Under the pieces are notes generated by a model. The model saw only the letters and a program-made list of their open reading frames with translations, had not been told where the DNA came from and searched no databases. This document shows positions 1-8,482 of a DNA stretch of 64,000 bases, one piece after another. The stretch comes from Chitinophaga pinensis (lineage in GTDB: Bacteria > Bacteroidota > Bacteroidia > Chitinophagales > UBA10324). How positions within the stretch are numbered: the first letter of the stretch is position 1; each line of letters starts with the position of its first letter. A program made the translations under genes and the position numbers. The stretch is taken from positions 1 through 64,000 of the forward strand of contig CAMDOA010000005.1 in NCBI GenBank assembly GCA_945903305.1. Reading direction: 5' to 3'.

Positions 1-2
1 AA

Positions 3-698
3 ACCGGCGATTTCACCAATGGGTTAATAGCCATGGAGTATTATTTGAAAAAGGCTTCGGCAAAAAAAATTATTTCTTCTGATTATGAATATTATGGTAA
101 ACTGTTATTGAAGGCCGGTAACGATTCACTCGGCGCGTTGAACATTGTGAAGGCAATTGAGATGGACAGCACAAAGTCTGAAATGTTGGGAGATGTAGCG
201 AAATTATATTACGATAAAAAATCGTATCGCAGTGCAGCATTTTATTATGATATGAAAATAAAAAAATCTGTTAAGCCCATTATTCAGGATTGGTTTTCGT
301 TAGGTCGCTCTTATTATTTTGACTCATCGTATGTGCTTGCAGATTCTGCGTTTAAACATATGATTGATTTTAGTCCTTCATGGCCAGTTAGTTATATATG
401 GAGAGCAAGAAGCAATTTGAATTTAGATAAAATGGATTCAACTGCCATTGGTTATGCGGTTCCGCATTACCTGATGATGATTGTAAAAGCTGCCATAGAT
501 TCGGTTTCAACTCTTAAATATAGTAATGAGCTAAAAGAGGCATATCAATATCTTGGAAATTATAATACTTTAAAAGGTAACTATGATGAAGCATTAATTT
601 TTTATGAAAAATTTTTATTGCTTAAGCCAGATGATGTGGATGTGAAAAAAACCATTGATGCAATCAAAGCATCAAAAAAAAGTACAAAACCAAAATAG
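3..698 (+). CDS. TPR-repeat protein, 5' end cut by window edge
   Basis: The reading frame is open from base 3, ahead of the track's ATG at 33, with no stop between, so the gene very probably begins upstream of the window. The visible part is about 230 residues of helical repeats of tetratricopeptide type; the clearest is near the C-terminus (YQYLGNYNTLKGNYDEALIF). The C-terminus is rich in lysine and serine. TPR proteins are scaffolds for protein-protein contacts; no enzymatic domain is visible, and export cannot be judged because the N-terminus is missing. A strong hairpin terminator follows the stop. The fold is fairly sure; the role is unknown. Confidence 0.75.
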   Translation, partial: TGDFTNGLIAMEYYLKKASAKKIISSDYEYYGKLLLKAGNDSLGALNIVKAIEMDSTKSEMLGDVAKLYYDKKSYRSAAFYYDMKIKKSVKPIIQDWFSLGRSYYFDSSYVLADSAFKHMIDFSPSWPVSYIWRARSNLNLDKMDSTAIGYAVPHYLMMIVKAAIDSVSTLKYSNELKEAYQYLGNYNTLKGNYDEALIFYEKFLLLKPDDVDVKKTIDAIKASKKSTKPK

Positions 699-725
699 AA
701 AATTATTTATTCTGAAATTACATTC

Positions 726-763
726 AAACCTCAATGACGAAAGTCATTGAGGTTTTCTTTTTA
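726..763 (+). terminator. Rho-independent terminator after the TPR gene
   Basis: A perfect 13-bp stem (AAACCTCAATGAC paired with GTCATTGAGGTTT) with a GAAA tetraloop runs straight into a T-rich tract (TTTTCTTTTT). It lies 28 bases after the TPR stop codon and before the uspA-like gene, so it separates the two transcription units. Confidence 0.88.
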
Positions 764-792
764 TAAGATTACTTTTATCAAAACATTTAATT

Positions 793-1605
793 ATGGCAGG
801 TATACTCTTTCCCACCGATTTTTCCGTTGATTCAATCAACGCGCTCGATTTTGCAATTCAAATTGCAAAGCGAAACAGCACCCGCATTATTCTTTTTCAT
901 GCTTACCAGTTACATGCAATGGAACCGAGCATGCCATTGCCTGAAATTACAGTAGAGGCCATTCAGGAAAGTGTAATGAAACGATTGGAAAATCTGAAGA
1001 ACGATATGTTACAGAAAGAAAATCTACACATTGAAACTGCTTCAGGTTTTGGTTTTACCACTGATGCCATAAATCAGGCAACAGAAGATTTTGATATAGA
1101 TTATGTGGTAATGGGAACCACAGGTGCTTCCGGAATTTCAAGAGTTATAATGGGAAGTAATACTGCTGCTTGTATTGATAAAATTAAAAAACCTGTTATT
1201 GCTATTCCAAAGAATTCGCAATTCAGGGGTTTCGATAAAATTATTTTTGCTTCTGCATTGCACGAAGAAGAATTGCCGGCGCTTGAAAAACTGAATGAGT
1301 TACTTAAACATTTTGGAGCCGAAGTTCATGTGGTACACACATTTAATCCGGATGATAAACAACGGATGGAATTAAATAAATTTCAGGAGTTAGCTGATGC
1401 AAAATTGTATAATGTAAAAACCTTTTATCGGCAGTTCAGCGGAAGTGTTATTGAAGGCATTGAGCAGGCAATTCGATTGCAGAAAACCGATGCACTGGTT
1501 ATGGTGACACATCACCGTGGTTTCTTTAAAAAATTATTCGACAGAAGTATTACCAAGCAAATGATTTATCACACTGATGTTCCGCTTATTGCTTTTCAGG
1601 CATAA
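793..1605 (+). CDS. Universal stress protein, two tandem Usp domains
   Basis: This is a 270-residue cytoplasmic protein made of two UspA-type Rossmann domains. The first (about 1-138) starts with the typical GILFPTDFSVDS strand and carries a complete nucleotide-binding motif G-x2-G-x9-G-S (MGTTGASGISRVIMGSN). The second (about 147-270) ends in the usual HTDVPLIAF strand but lacks the glycine motif, so it is probably a non-binding half. Tandem Usp proteins of this size are common in Bacteroidota and are linked to stress and growth arrest; no specific ligand can be given. It stands alone after a terminator. Confidence 0.92.
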   Translation: MAGILFPTDFSVDSINALDFAIQIAKRNSTRIILFHAYQLHAMEPSMPLPEITVEAIQESVMKRLENLKNDMLQKENLHIETASGFGFTTDAINQATEDFDIDYVVMGTTGASGISRVIMGSNTAACIDKIKKPVIAIPKNSQFRGFDKIIFASALHEEELPALEKLNELLKHFGAEVHVVHTFNPDDKQRMELNKFQELADAKLYNVKTFYRQFSGSVIEGIEQAIRLQKTDALVMVTHHRGFFKKLFDRSITKQMIYHTDVPLIAFQA

Positions 1606-1614
1606 CTGCCTGAA
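1595..1614 (+). other. Hairpin overlapping the uspA stop codon
   Basis: TTCAGGCA and TGCCTGAA form a perfect 8-bp stem around TAAC, which contains the UspA stop codon. An A-rich rather than T-rich stretch follows on the plus strand, so this is not a canonical terminator. It lies between convergent genes and may stabilise the 3' end of the transcript. Confidence 0.4.
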
Positions 1615-1657
1615 GAAAAAATTAGACAAGCAAAATTTTTATTTACCTGAAAAAATC

Positions 1658-3268
1658 TTAGTAGTATTTATAAATGTCTTCATAAAAAATCAATTCACTA
1701 TTTCTGATATCACACAGATTATATCGGATATACACCGGAAGTTTTTTACTTAAATCAATTTGTTTTTTTGTTTTCGTATTCAGCCAGTGTTTAATACTGT
1801 CAGCCGGATATTTAACTGAATCAGGATTGGCAATCTGATAAGCAAGATTTACTGCTTGCTCAACTCTGATACATCCATGTGATAAAGCCCGATAATCTTT
1901 TTTGAAAAAAGTGCGGGTGTTTGTTTCATGCAGGTAAACACCATACTTGCTCGGGAAAATAAATTTTACAACCCCTAATGAATTATCCAATCCTTCGCGC
2001 TGTCGAAGTATAAATGGAAAATAGGTTTTGGTGTATTTCTTCCAATTAATTTTGGAAGCATCAATTACTTCACGCGCAGAATTCAAAACTTCCATATTTT
2101 GTTTTCTTAAGTAAGCAGTATCCTTTTTCAGATGAGGAAGAATTTCTTTGGTAGCAATACTGAACGGAACAGTCCAGTATGGATACAATACAAAATAATT
2201 CACCTTACTGTTTAAAACAGGCGAGGCATGCTTTGGAGAACCACAAATAATTTTCGATTCTAATCGCATTGTGTCATTCATCCAATATTGAAGATTGAAT
2301 GATGGCAGATTAACATACAAAAAACGATCAGGAAAAGTATCGGGTTCGGCGCGCCATTGATCTAATACTAAATTGATTTGGTGAATTCGTTGTTCAACTG
2401 AAACATTCATTGCTTTCAAAGTTCTTTTTCCGGGAACTCCATCAGCAAATAATCCATGTTTTTTCTGGAATGATTTTATAGCCAATACAAGTTTCAGTGA
2501 ATCTGATTTTTGATTAGTGTTGTCGAAATCACAACTTTCAAGCAATCTTGTTTTCAAAATATTTTTAAATGAGGAAGAATAGGATGGTGTGTCTGGAACT
2601 TTAGAAAATTTATTATTCATAAAATCCATACGGTAATTTTTCAATGCCAACTTTAACTCCTTATATTGTTGGTGTTGCGGTTCAAATGTCAACATTGTTT
2701 GAGTTAGGTTTCCGGAATGAATTCCTCTGAATAACAAAAGCAACAACATGGAATCAGAAAAATGTTTCTCCTTTCTTATCCGAATGCTATCGGGTGAATA
2801 TTGTGAAAAGCATAAGCGATTTGCATAACTGAAATAAGCATCGGTCATCAGTACTTCTGCATGCGCATATAAAGCAGCATCGTTAGCATTGAGTGAATCA
2901 GTTTTTGATTTAGCAATAAGCGAAATGATTTTTGTTAATTGCAAGTATTGTGTATCAATACCATTATCGGGAGCATTGGATAATATTTTTAAAAGAGACT
3001 CTGATGCACTTAACCAGTTACTGCTATCGCTCCAAACCGGTTTAAACTTATTTTCGTCATAAAATAAAAAGACAGCTTCATTGTTTTCAATTGTTTCAAT
3101 ACTGTCAATATTTTCATGTAGAAATTTTACACGGTCTTTAATGTTTTCGGTAATTGCATGGCGAAGTCGGGATGGGTTTTTCACAACATCCGTTTCTTTT
3201 GGAACAGATGGTTTACAACAAATAAATAAAATTGATAAAGCAATAACAGTATAGAAAAAGCGAATCAT
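1658..3268 (-). CDS. L,D-transpeptidase lipoprotein (YcbB/YkuD type)
   Basis: This 536-residue protein would cross-link peptidoglycan through 3-3 bonds or attach proteins to the wall. A short hydrophobic leader ends in a lipobox-like LFICC, suggesting a lipoprotein facing the periplasm. The order resembles YcbB: a helical scaffold region, a peptidoglycan-binding helix bundle around 255-290 (FQKKHGLFADGVPGKRTLKA), then the YkuD catalytic domain at about 315-500. The active site is SHGCIRVEQA, with the nucleophilic cysteine and neighbouring arginine intact. It is convergent with the UspA gene. The family is sure; the exact wall substrate is inferred. Confidence 0.93.
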   Translation of the reverse strand: MIRFFYTVIALSILFICCKPSVPKETDVVKNPSRLRHAITENIKDRVKFLHENIDSIETIENNEAVFLFYDENKFKPVWSDSSNWLSASESLLKILSNAPDNGIDTQYLQLTKIISLIAKSKTDSLNANDAALYAHAEVLMTDAYFSYANRLCFSQYSPDSIRIRKEKHFSDSMLLLLLFRGIHSGNLTQTMLTFEPQHQQYKELKLALKNYRMDFMNNKFSKVPDTPSYSSSFKNILKTRLLESCDFDNTNQKSDSLKLVLAIKSFQKKHGLFADGVPGKRTLKAMNVSVEQRIHQINLVLDQWRAEPDTFPDRFLYVNLPSFNLQYWMNDTMRLESKIICGSPKHASPVLNSKVNYFVLYPYWTVPFSIATKEILPHLKKDTAYLRKQNMEVLNSAREVIDASKINWKKYTKTYFPFILRQREGLDNSLGVVKFIFPSKYGVYLHETNTRTFFKKDYRALSHGCIRVEQAVNLAYQIANPDSVKYPADSIKHWLNTKTKKQIDLSKKLPVYIRYNLCDIRNSELIFYEDIYKYY

Positions 3269-3294
3269 TAATCAGAAAGACTAATTCTTTAGTG

Positions 3295-3302
3295 CAAACT
3301 TA
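3295..3302 (-). promoter_or_regulatory. Possible Bacteroidota -7 element for the transpeptidase
   Basis: On the minus strand the sequence reads TAAGTTTG, an exact match to TAnnTTTG, 27 bases before the transpeptidase ATG. No clear -33 TTTG is present at the usual distance, so the call rests on the -7 match and its position. Confidence 0.4.
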
Positions 3303-3340
3303 AACTGAAATTTTTTGAAATAATTGTGTTAATGTGGAAA

Positions 3341-4939
3341 TTACTTTTTTACAAATCTGAATTCCTTTGTACTATTCTCTGAATTAACTTTTACAAAATA
3401 AATTCCGGGAGGGAGTAGTTGAATGTTTTTTCTGTAAGGAGAAAAGGAAGCATGAAAAATTGTTTCACTTGAAATAATACGACCGATAGCATCTGATAGT
3501 ACGATTTCGTAATCGCGATTCTTTTTCAGGCCAGAGAAATTCAATACATCATTGGCGGGGTTTGGATAAATGCCGAAAGCTGGTTCGTTCGTAAAGTGGG
3601 TAATACCAGTTGTATCAGTTGTTGAATCAGCAGGATAAAATGTTTCGAGATACACGCGATATAGTTTATGATTTGCAGCACTAAGCCCCATATTCGGCTG
3701 TGAAGCTTTAATTCCTCCATACAGGTAACCAATCATGGTTCTGCCGGTATCTTTCCGCAGGTTATAAATACCATAATCGAACTGGGCACCTCTTTCAGAT
3801 GCTATAAATTCCATATTGCTGCCAAGCAGACCTGGCATTTTCAAATCAAGAATAGTTTCTGTTGAAGATCCGTCAGGGTTTTTTGTTTGAATGGTAATAT
3901 CATTTATAAACGGTATAAGTGAATCCAGAATTTGTATTCCGGCACTATCTAAAAAAGTATGAAGACTTATTCCGCCAAAAAAAATCTGATACATTTTATT
4001 TTCAGTACTGTCAAACAGTGAAACAACAGGGCAGGTATATTGACTCATCTTTTGATTGAAAGTGTCAACGGTGTAACTGGTTCCATCAAAGTATATTGGA
4101 TTAAGAAATGGCCAATCCTGATTCTTGCGAAATACACCTCCATATGCGGCGATTCCGGTTTGTCCGGCTGAGTTTTTATAATATTCAACATTCAAATCAC
4201 GGCGATGAAAATTTGCTGAGTCATATAAAGAGGTGAAGTTGGATATACTAACAGTTGTACCGTTATCCGTAATCTGAAATTTTCTGATAGCTTCAGTATA
4301 ATACTGAGTATAAATTACAAATTGTTGATTATAAAAACCATCGAATCTGTTTCCCATTACCAGGAAATAATCATTACCCAATTTCATTAGTTTTCCGCCA
4401 GTAACTGCGGCAACCGTGTCGTATGTACTCCGAATGTGTTGTTGCGCACTGATTGTTGATTGATTAATTACAGCATCTATCATTTCATTCACATCAATTG
4501 AAATAATATAGGGTGCAGTATAAAATCCGGTACTGACTTCCCATGTATATCCTCCGAGGATAAACAGATTATTTCCTTCTTGCCAGAATTGGGTATTTGT
4601 GCTGCGGAGTAAAGAATGATAAATTGAATCAAGCGAGTCAACAGAAAAGGAAGTAACCTGCCAATTCGAAGTGTCGATTACTAAAATATTACTGTTGGCA
4701 TAAACTGGTTCAAAAGAATTGTTTGTACTGAATCCGTGAAGTCCTTCAATTCGTCCGGTTACAATTAACCATTTACTTCCTGATGTAGCATACGCGAAAG
4801 AATGAATGCCCGGAAGGTCAGCAATGCTGCTGTCAACTTCTTCCAGACTAATAATAAATTGAAGTGTATCATTTGCAGCCTGCGCAAAACTTAAGTAAGG
4901 CAAAATAAATAAAACAGAAATGAAAAGAATCTTTTTCAT
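3341..4939 (-). CDS. T9SS type A sorting domain protein, unknown function
   Basis: A 532-residue secreted protein. Residues 1-20 are a Sec signal peptide (ILFISVLFILPYLSFAQ). The middle (about 25-440) has alternating beta strands with recurring aromatic and glycine turns such as LFILGGYTWEV, compatible with a kelch-like propeller, but no family is recognised with certainty. The last 75 residues are a T9SS type A sorting domain: FGIYPNPANDVLNF, then IGRIISSE, and a final basic strand EFRFVKK. Proteins with this tail are exported by Sec, then passed through the outer membrane by the type IX system and usually anchored or released. It probably forms its own unit. Confidence 0.85.
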   Translation of the reverse strand: MKKILFISVLFILPYLSFAQAANDTLQFIISLEEVDSSIADLPGIHSFAYATSGSKWLIVTGRIEGLHGFSTNNSFEPVYANSNILVIDTSNWQVTSFSVDSLDSIYHSLLRSTNTQFWQEGNNLFILGGYTWEVSTGFYTAPYIISIDVNEMIDAVINQSTISAQQHIRSTYDTVAAVTGGKLMKLGNDYFLVMGNRFDGFYNQQFVIYTQYYTEAIRKFQITDNGTTVSISNFTSLYDSANFHRRDLNVEYYKNSAGQTGIAAYGGVFRKNQDWPFLNPIYFDGTSYTVDTFNQKMSQYTCPVVSLFDSTENKMYQIFFGGISLHTFLDSAGIQILDSLIPFINDITIQTKNPDGSSTETILDLKMPGLLGSNMEFIASERGAQFDYGIYNLRKDTGRTMIGYLYGGIKASQPNMGLSAANHKLYRVYLETFYPADSTTDTTGITHFTNEPAFGIYPNPANDVLNFSGLKKNRDYEIVLSDAIGRIISSETIFHASFSPYRKNIQLLPPGIYFVKVNSENSTKEFRFVKK

Positions 4940-5092
4940 GAAACGAATTTAACTTTCTTATCAATTTACTACTAAAAAATTTTAACAGTTCTTATCCATT
5001 ATCAGCTTAATAATTTTTTTGAAGGGAGTTTATTTAAACAGCATTGTTTATTTACTTTGGCGCAAATAAATTTATTATCGCAGCATTTCATT

Positions 5093-5782
5093 ATGGAAAA
5101 ATCAAAAGGTAGATTGATTAATGGAATAGTCATTTTAGTTGCCCTGCATGTAATTGCGTTATGGGGATTAAAATCGGAGTTAACGATGGATTTTTTCTTT
5201 CCATACATTGCAGTACAATTAATTTCCTGTTTTGTATTCCTTATTTATTTTCAGGAACACTGGAATGTGAATGCAGTTTTATTTTTGTTTTTTACTTTTT
5301 GTGCCGGATTTACAATTCAGGCAATAGGCGTTAATACGGTATCAAGTATCAACAATATTTTTTATGGAGGTTATCCTTTTGGTCCGTTTGAATATGGAGT
5401 TGCATTGGGTCCGAAAATTTTTAACACTCCTGTTTTAATCGGGTTAAACTGGTTGATTTTAATTTATTCAATGGGAATTTTATTAAAGAATTTGCCTTAT
5501 TCAAAAGTGCAAAAATCATTATTGGGTTCTCTGATGTTATTACTTTATGATATTGTGCTCGAAGCTATGGCCAAACGAAATGAAATGTGGTACTGGCGCA
5601 CCAAGTTAGATCCATCATCGAACATTAACCCGATACCATTGCAGAATTATGCATCGTGGTTTTTAATTTCGTTTTTATTGCTGTTGTATTTTTATAATGC
5701 AAAAGCAAAACTCAGGAACCCGATTGCACCTGCAGTATTTATTATTATGTTTTTCTTTATCGTAGCCATACAGATTTTATAG
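5093..5782 (+). CDS. Carotenoid biosynthesis protein (CruF/DUF422-like)
   Basis: An integral membrane protein of 229 residues with about seven hydrophobic segments. The motifs YGGYPFGPFEYGVALGPKIF, then VPL-like PVLIGLNWL, and YDIVLEAMAKRNEMWYW are characteristic of the DUF422/CruF family, which hydrates or remodels the psi ends of C40/C50 carotenoids. The track starts at a TTG at 5057; I prefer ATG 5093 because the added 12 residues are polar and the membrane protein begins naturally at MEKSKGR. No other carotenoid gene (crtB, crtI, crtY) is nearby, so the exact substrate cannot be told. Confidence 0.8.
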   Translation: MEKSKGRLINGIVILVALHVIALWGLKSELTMDFFFPYIAVQLISCFVFLIYFQEHWNVNAVLFLFFTFCAGFTIQAIGVNTVSSINNIFYGGYPFGPFEYGVALGPKIFNTPVLIGLNWLILIYSMGILLKNLPYSKVQKSLLGSLMLLLYDIVLEAMAKRNEMWYWRTKLDPSSNINPIPLQNYASWFLISFLLLLYFYNAKAKLRNPIAPAVFIIMFFFIVAIQIL

Positions 5783-5872
5783 ACAATTTAAATTGTCAAT
5801 AAATTGTCATAAATCATTTTTGACTTATGCAAATGTGAGGGTTTGCGTTTCTTATTGTAAACCTTTTCAATT

Positions 5873-6724
5873 ATGCAAAACGAAACCAACAAGAAATTCA
5901 GCGAACAAGGTTCGCTGTTTCCATTCGTCAACTTCATTCAACCTACCATGCATTCCGACGATTGGAACCGGATTGTATTTGCTAAGCACCATCAGGATTA
6001 TGGTGCGTTTCAATTGCGTTCGAATTATGGGCAGCAATTAGGGAAATCATTTTTTATTTCAATAGCTATAATATTCCTAAGTATCCATTTGGCCTTTTTT
6101 ATGAATCGAGATTCACCCATTTACAATGCAGGAAAATCAACCGAATATATTATCCCTGAGAATATAAAATTTGAAAAGCTTGATACTGAGAAAAAGAAAA
6201 TGGTACAAGAAAGTAAACCCAAAAAAAATTCAGCAACCATTATTACTTCTGATAGCAGCTTAAATAAAAATCCGGTTGTAAAGGAATTACCTGATTCAGG
6301 ATTCGGAAGTGGTACTGACACTTCCGGAATATTTAAACCTGTTGTTAAGGGTTCAATCGGCGGAGGAAAATCAACTGGCAGCAAAACAACAGAAAGTGAA
6401 AAAGACAGTGTGGTTACCTGGGCACCAGAAATGCCTGAATTTCCAGGAGGGATAAAGGCTTTGAATAAATACATTTCAAAAAATTTAAAAACAAATAATC
6501 AGTGGAGAGAAAGCGGGAATGCGGGGAAAATCATTTATGAATTTGTGATAGACCGTGATGGAAAAATCACCAACCTGAAAGTGATTATGGATAATGTGAA
6601 ATATGGAATAGCAGAATTAAATATGACCATGATGAATGATATGCCCAATTGGAAACCTGGAAAAAATAATGGTCACGAGGTCAGGGTTTTATTCAGGCTT
6701 CCTGTTTTATTAATGAAAGAATAA
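5873..6724 (+). CDS. TonB-family energy transducer
   Basis: A 283-residue inner-membrane protein. The N-terminus is cytoplasmic and carries the short motif YGAFQLRSNY found before the membrane anchor of many Bacteroidota TonB proteins. One transmembrane helix follows at about 60-80 (SFFISIAIIFLSIHLAFF), then a lysine- and glycine-rich periplasmic linker, and a TonB C-terminal domain at about 190-283 (EFPGGIKALNKYI ... GKIIYEFVIDRDGKI). The domain contacts outer-membrane receptors to pass on proton-motive energy; whether it serves the receptor at 14.65 kb is unknown. ExbB/ExbD are not in the window. The plus-strand ORF 5793..6041 is a shadow of this gene. Confidence 0.85.
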   Translation: MQNETNKKFSEQGSLFPFVNFIQPTMHSDDWNRIVFAKHHQDYGAFQLRSNYGQQLGKSFFISIAIIFLSIHLAFFMNRDSPIYNAGKSTEYIIPENIKFEKLDTEKKKMVQESKPKKNSATIITSDSSLNKNPVVKELPDSGFGSGTDTSGIFKPVVKGSIGGGKSTGSKTTESEKDSVVTWAPEMPEFPGGIKALNKYISKNLKTNNQWRESGNAGKIIYEFVIDRDGKITNLKVIMDNVKYGIAELNMTMMNDMPNWKPGKNNGHEVRVLFRLPVLLMKE

Positions 6725-6796
6725 CATTCGGTTCAGGAAGAAATTTGTTGAGCGATTGACGGTTTACACTCATTAATATTTATTTTGCTCCCCGTA

Positions 6797-7741
6797 ATGA
6801 AAACAGCTTACAATTTCCTTCGGCTAATCAGGTATCCGAATTTATTATTTATCATACTCACACAATGTTTTTTTCATTTTCTTATTGTCATTCCAATCCT
6901 CGCTAATTGGGGATTTATTTCAGCGGTCACTAATTTTAATTTCGGTCTTCTTGTTTTAGCTACTGTTTTACTGGCTGCTGGCGGGTATATAATAAATGAT
7001 TATTTCGATGTGAAGATTGATGCAATTAATAAACCTCAGAAACTTTTTATTAGCAAATTAATTCATCGTCGGTCAGCAATTATTGCGCATCAGGTATTCA
7101 CTTTTATTGCAATTGCCATTGGCGTTTATTTAGCCTGGCAGGTACAAAATTTCAGACTCGCATTTATTTTTCCAATCGTTGCAGCACTATTGTGGTTTTA
7201 TTCCACCACCTACAAACGACAAACTTTTGTTGGAAATTTTATTGTAGCCTTACTTACAGGCCTTGTTGTGCTGATGGTAGTTTTATATGAGCAACCCTTA
7301 TTTAAGCCGACCAACTATGAGCAGGTAATGGCGGGTTATGCCATATTTATCCGCGCTTTTTTTTATTTTCTTTTTGCTTTTTTAGTATCGCTTATTCGGG
7401 AAATAGTAAAGGATATGGAAGATAAAAACGGCGATGAGATTTATGGATGTAAAACATTGCCAATTATTCTCGGCATGCAGAAAACAAAAAGCATTGTTTA
7501 TTTATTAGGAATCATCGTAATTATACTCATTGGGTTTGTGCAAACCGAACCTTTTTTATCGCGTGATTATTTAACGGTTATTTATTTAATGCAAACCGTG
7601 CAGTTTCCCATGTTTGTTATGCAATGGCTTTTGTATCGGGCCGATACACAAAAAGATTTTAACCGAATAAGCACCTTGGTAAAAGTGGTGATGCTTATGG
7701 GCATTCTGACTATGGGATATTTTTATTTTTTAATGGCCTGA
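6797..7741 (+). CDS. UbiA-family prenyltransferase
   Basis: A polytopic membrane enzyme of about 314 residues with eight or nine hydrophobic segments. Both aspartate-rich UbiA motifs are present: NDYFDVKID after a glycine-rich helix, and REIVKDMEDKNGD. These bind the Mg-diphosphate of the prenyl donor. Bacteroidota homologues are often annotated as geranylgeranylglycerol-phosphate geranylgeranyltransferase, but the acceptor (quinone precursor, lipid or haem) cannot be read from sequence. The track uses TTG 6785; ATG 6797 gives the more usual start MKTAYNFLRLIRYPN. It lies 12 bases before maf and is probably co-transcribed with it. Confidence 0.85.
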   Translation: MKTAYNFLRLIRYPNLLFIILTQCFFHFLIVIPILANWGFISAVTNFNFGLLVLATVLLAAGGYIINDYFDVKIDAINKPQKLFISKLIHRRSAIIAHQVFTFIAIAIGVYLAWQVQNFRLAFIFPIVAALLWFYSTTYKRQTFVGNFIVALLTGLVVLMVVLYEQPLFKPTNYEQVMAGYAIFIRAFFYFLFAFLVSLIREIVKDMEDKNGDEIYGCKTLPIILGMQKTKSIVYLLGIIVIILIGFVQTEPFLSRDYLTVIYLMQTVQFPMFVMQWLLYRADTQKDFNRISTLVKVVMLMGILTMGYFYFLMA

Positions 7742-7753
7742 TCAATTTTATTA

Positions 7754-8326
7754 ATGAAAATAATATTGGCCTCACAATCACCGCGCCGTAAGGAGTTAAT
7801 GAAACTTGCGGGATATGATTTCGAAATTCGGATATCGAAGGAGGATGAAACAATTAATTCGGAGTGGAACATTTTTGAGGTTCCCGAAAAATTAGCCATC
7901 CGAAAAGCCAATGCCGTGTTCCAGTTTTTATCTGCCAATGATCAATCCATAATTATTGCCGCAGATACGGTTGTGATATTTGAAAATAAAATTTTAAATA
8001 AACCGCAAAATGAAAACGAAGCATTTGAAATGCTTAATGCACTGAATGGAAAAAATCATATTGTAATTACAGGTGTTTGTTTTAAAAGCCGAAGCAAACA
8101 AGTTTCATTCAGTGATGAAACAAAAGTATTTTTCAGGAAACTATTACCTGCTGACTTAAAATTTTATATCGAAAATTTTAAACCATTTGATAAAGCCGGA
8201 AGTTATGGAATACAGGATTGGCTCGGTGTTCGAATTGTGGATAGGATAGAGGGTTGTTATTTTAATGTCATGGGGTTACCGGTTCGAAGGGTAATTCAAG
8301 AAATAAATGCATTCAATATTTTATAA
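7754..8326 (+). CDS. maf: Maf-like nucleotide pyrophosphatase
   Basis: A cytoplasmic enzyme of 190 residues, the usual length for Maf. It hydrolyses modified or canonical nucleoside triphosphates (dTTP/UTP type) to the monophosphate, a house-cleaning reaction. Family motifs are intact: ASQSPRRKELM at the N-terminus, IIAADTVV in the middle, GKNHIVITGV, and GSYGIQDWLG near the end. It follows the UbiA gene by 12 bases. Which nucleotide it prefers cannot be decided here. Confidence 0.92.
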   Translation: MKIILASQSPRRKELMKLAGYDFEIRISKEDETINSEWNIFEVPEKLAIRKANAVFQFLSANDQSIIIAADTVVIFENKILNKPQNENEAFEMLNALNGKNHIVITGVCFKSRSKQVSFSDETKVFFRKLLPADLKFYIENFKPFDKAGSYGIQDWLGVRIVDRIEGCYFNVMGLPVRRVIQEINAFNIL

Positions 8327-8482
8327 GGAATCACCCTTTCTTAATTTATAAAAATGGATTTCTGATTTTTAAAATCTGATTTTGAATCTGGAATAAATTT
8401 TCAAATTAGCCGAACTCTTATTTTCTTTTTTGTTGAATGTCTTAATAGTTATACTTAGTTTCGTTCGAGATAATAATTTCAA

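Noticed and set aside
5793-6041. 82-codon plus-strand ORF
   Set aside because: Shadow of the TonB-family gene in another frame, with cysteine-rich low-complexity sequence and no family match.
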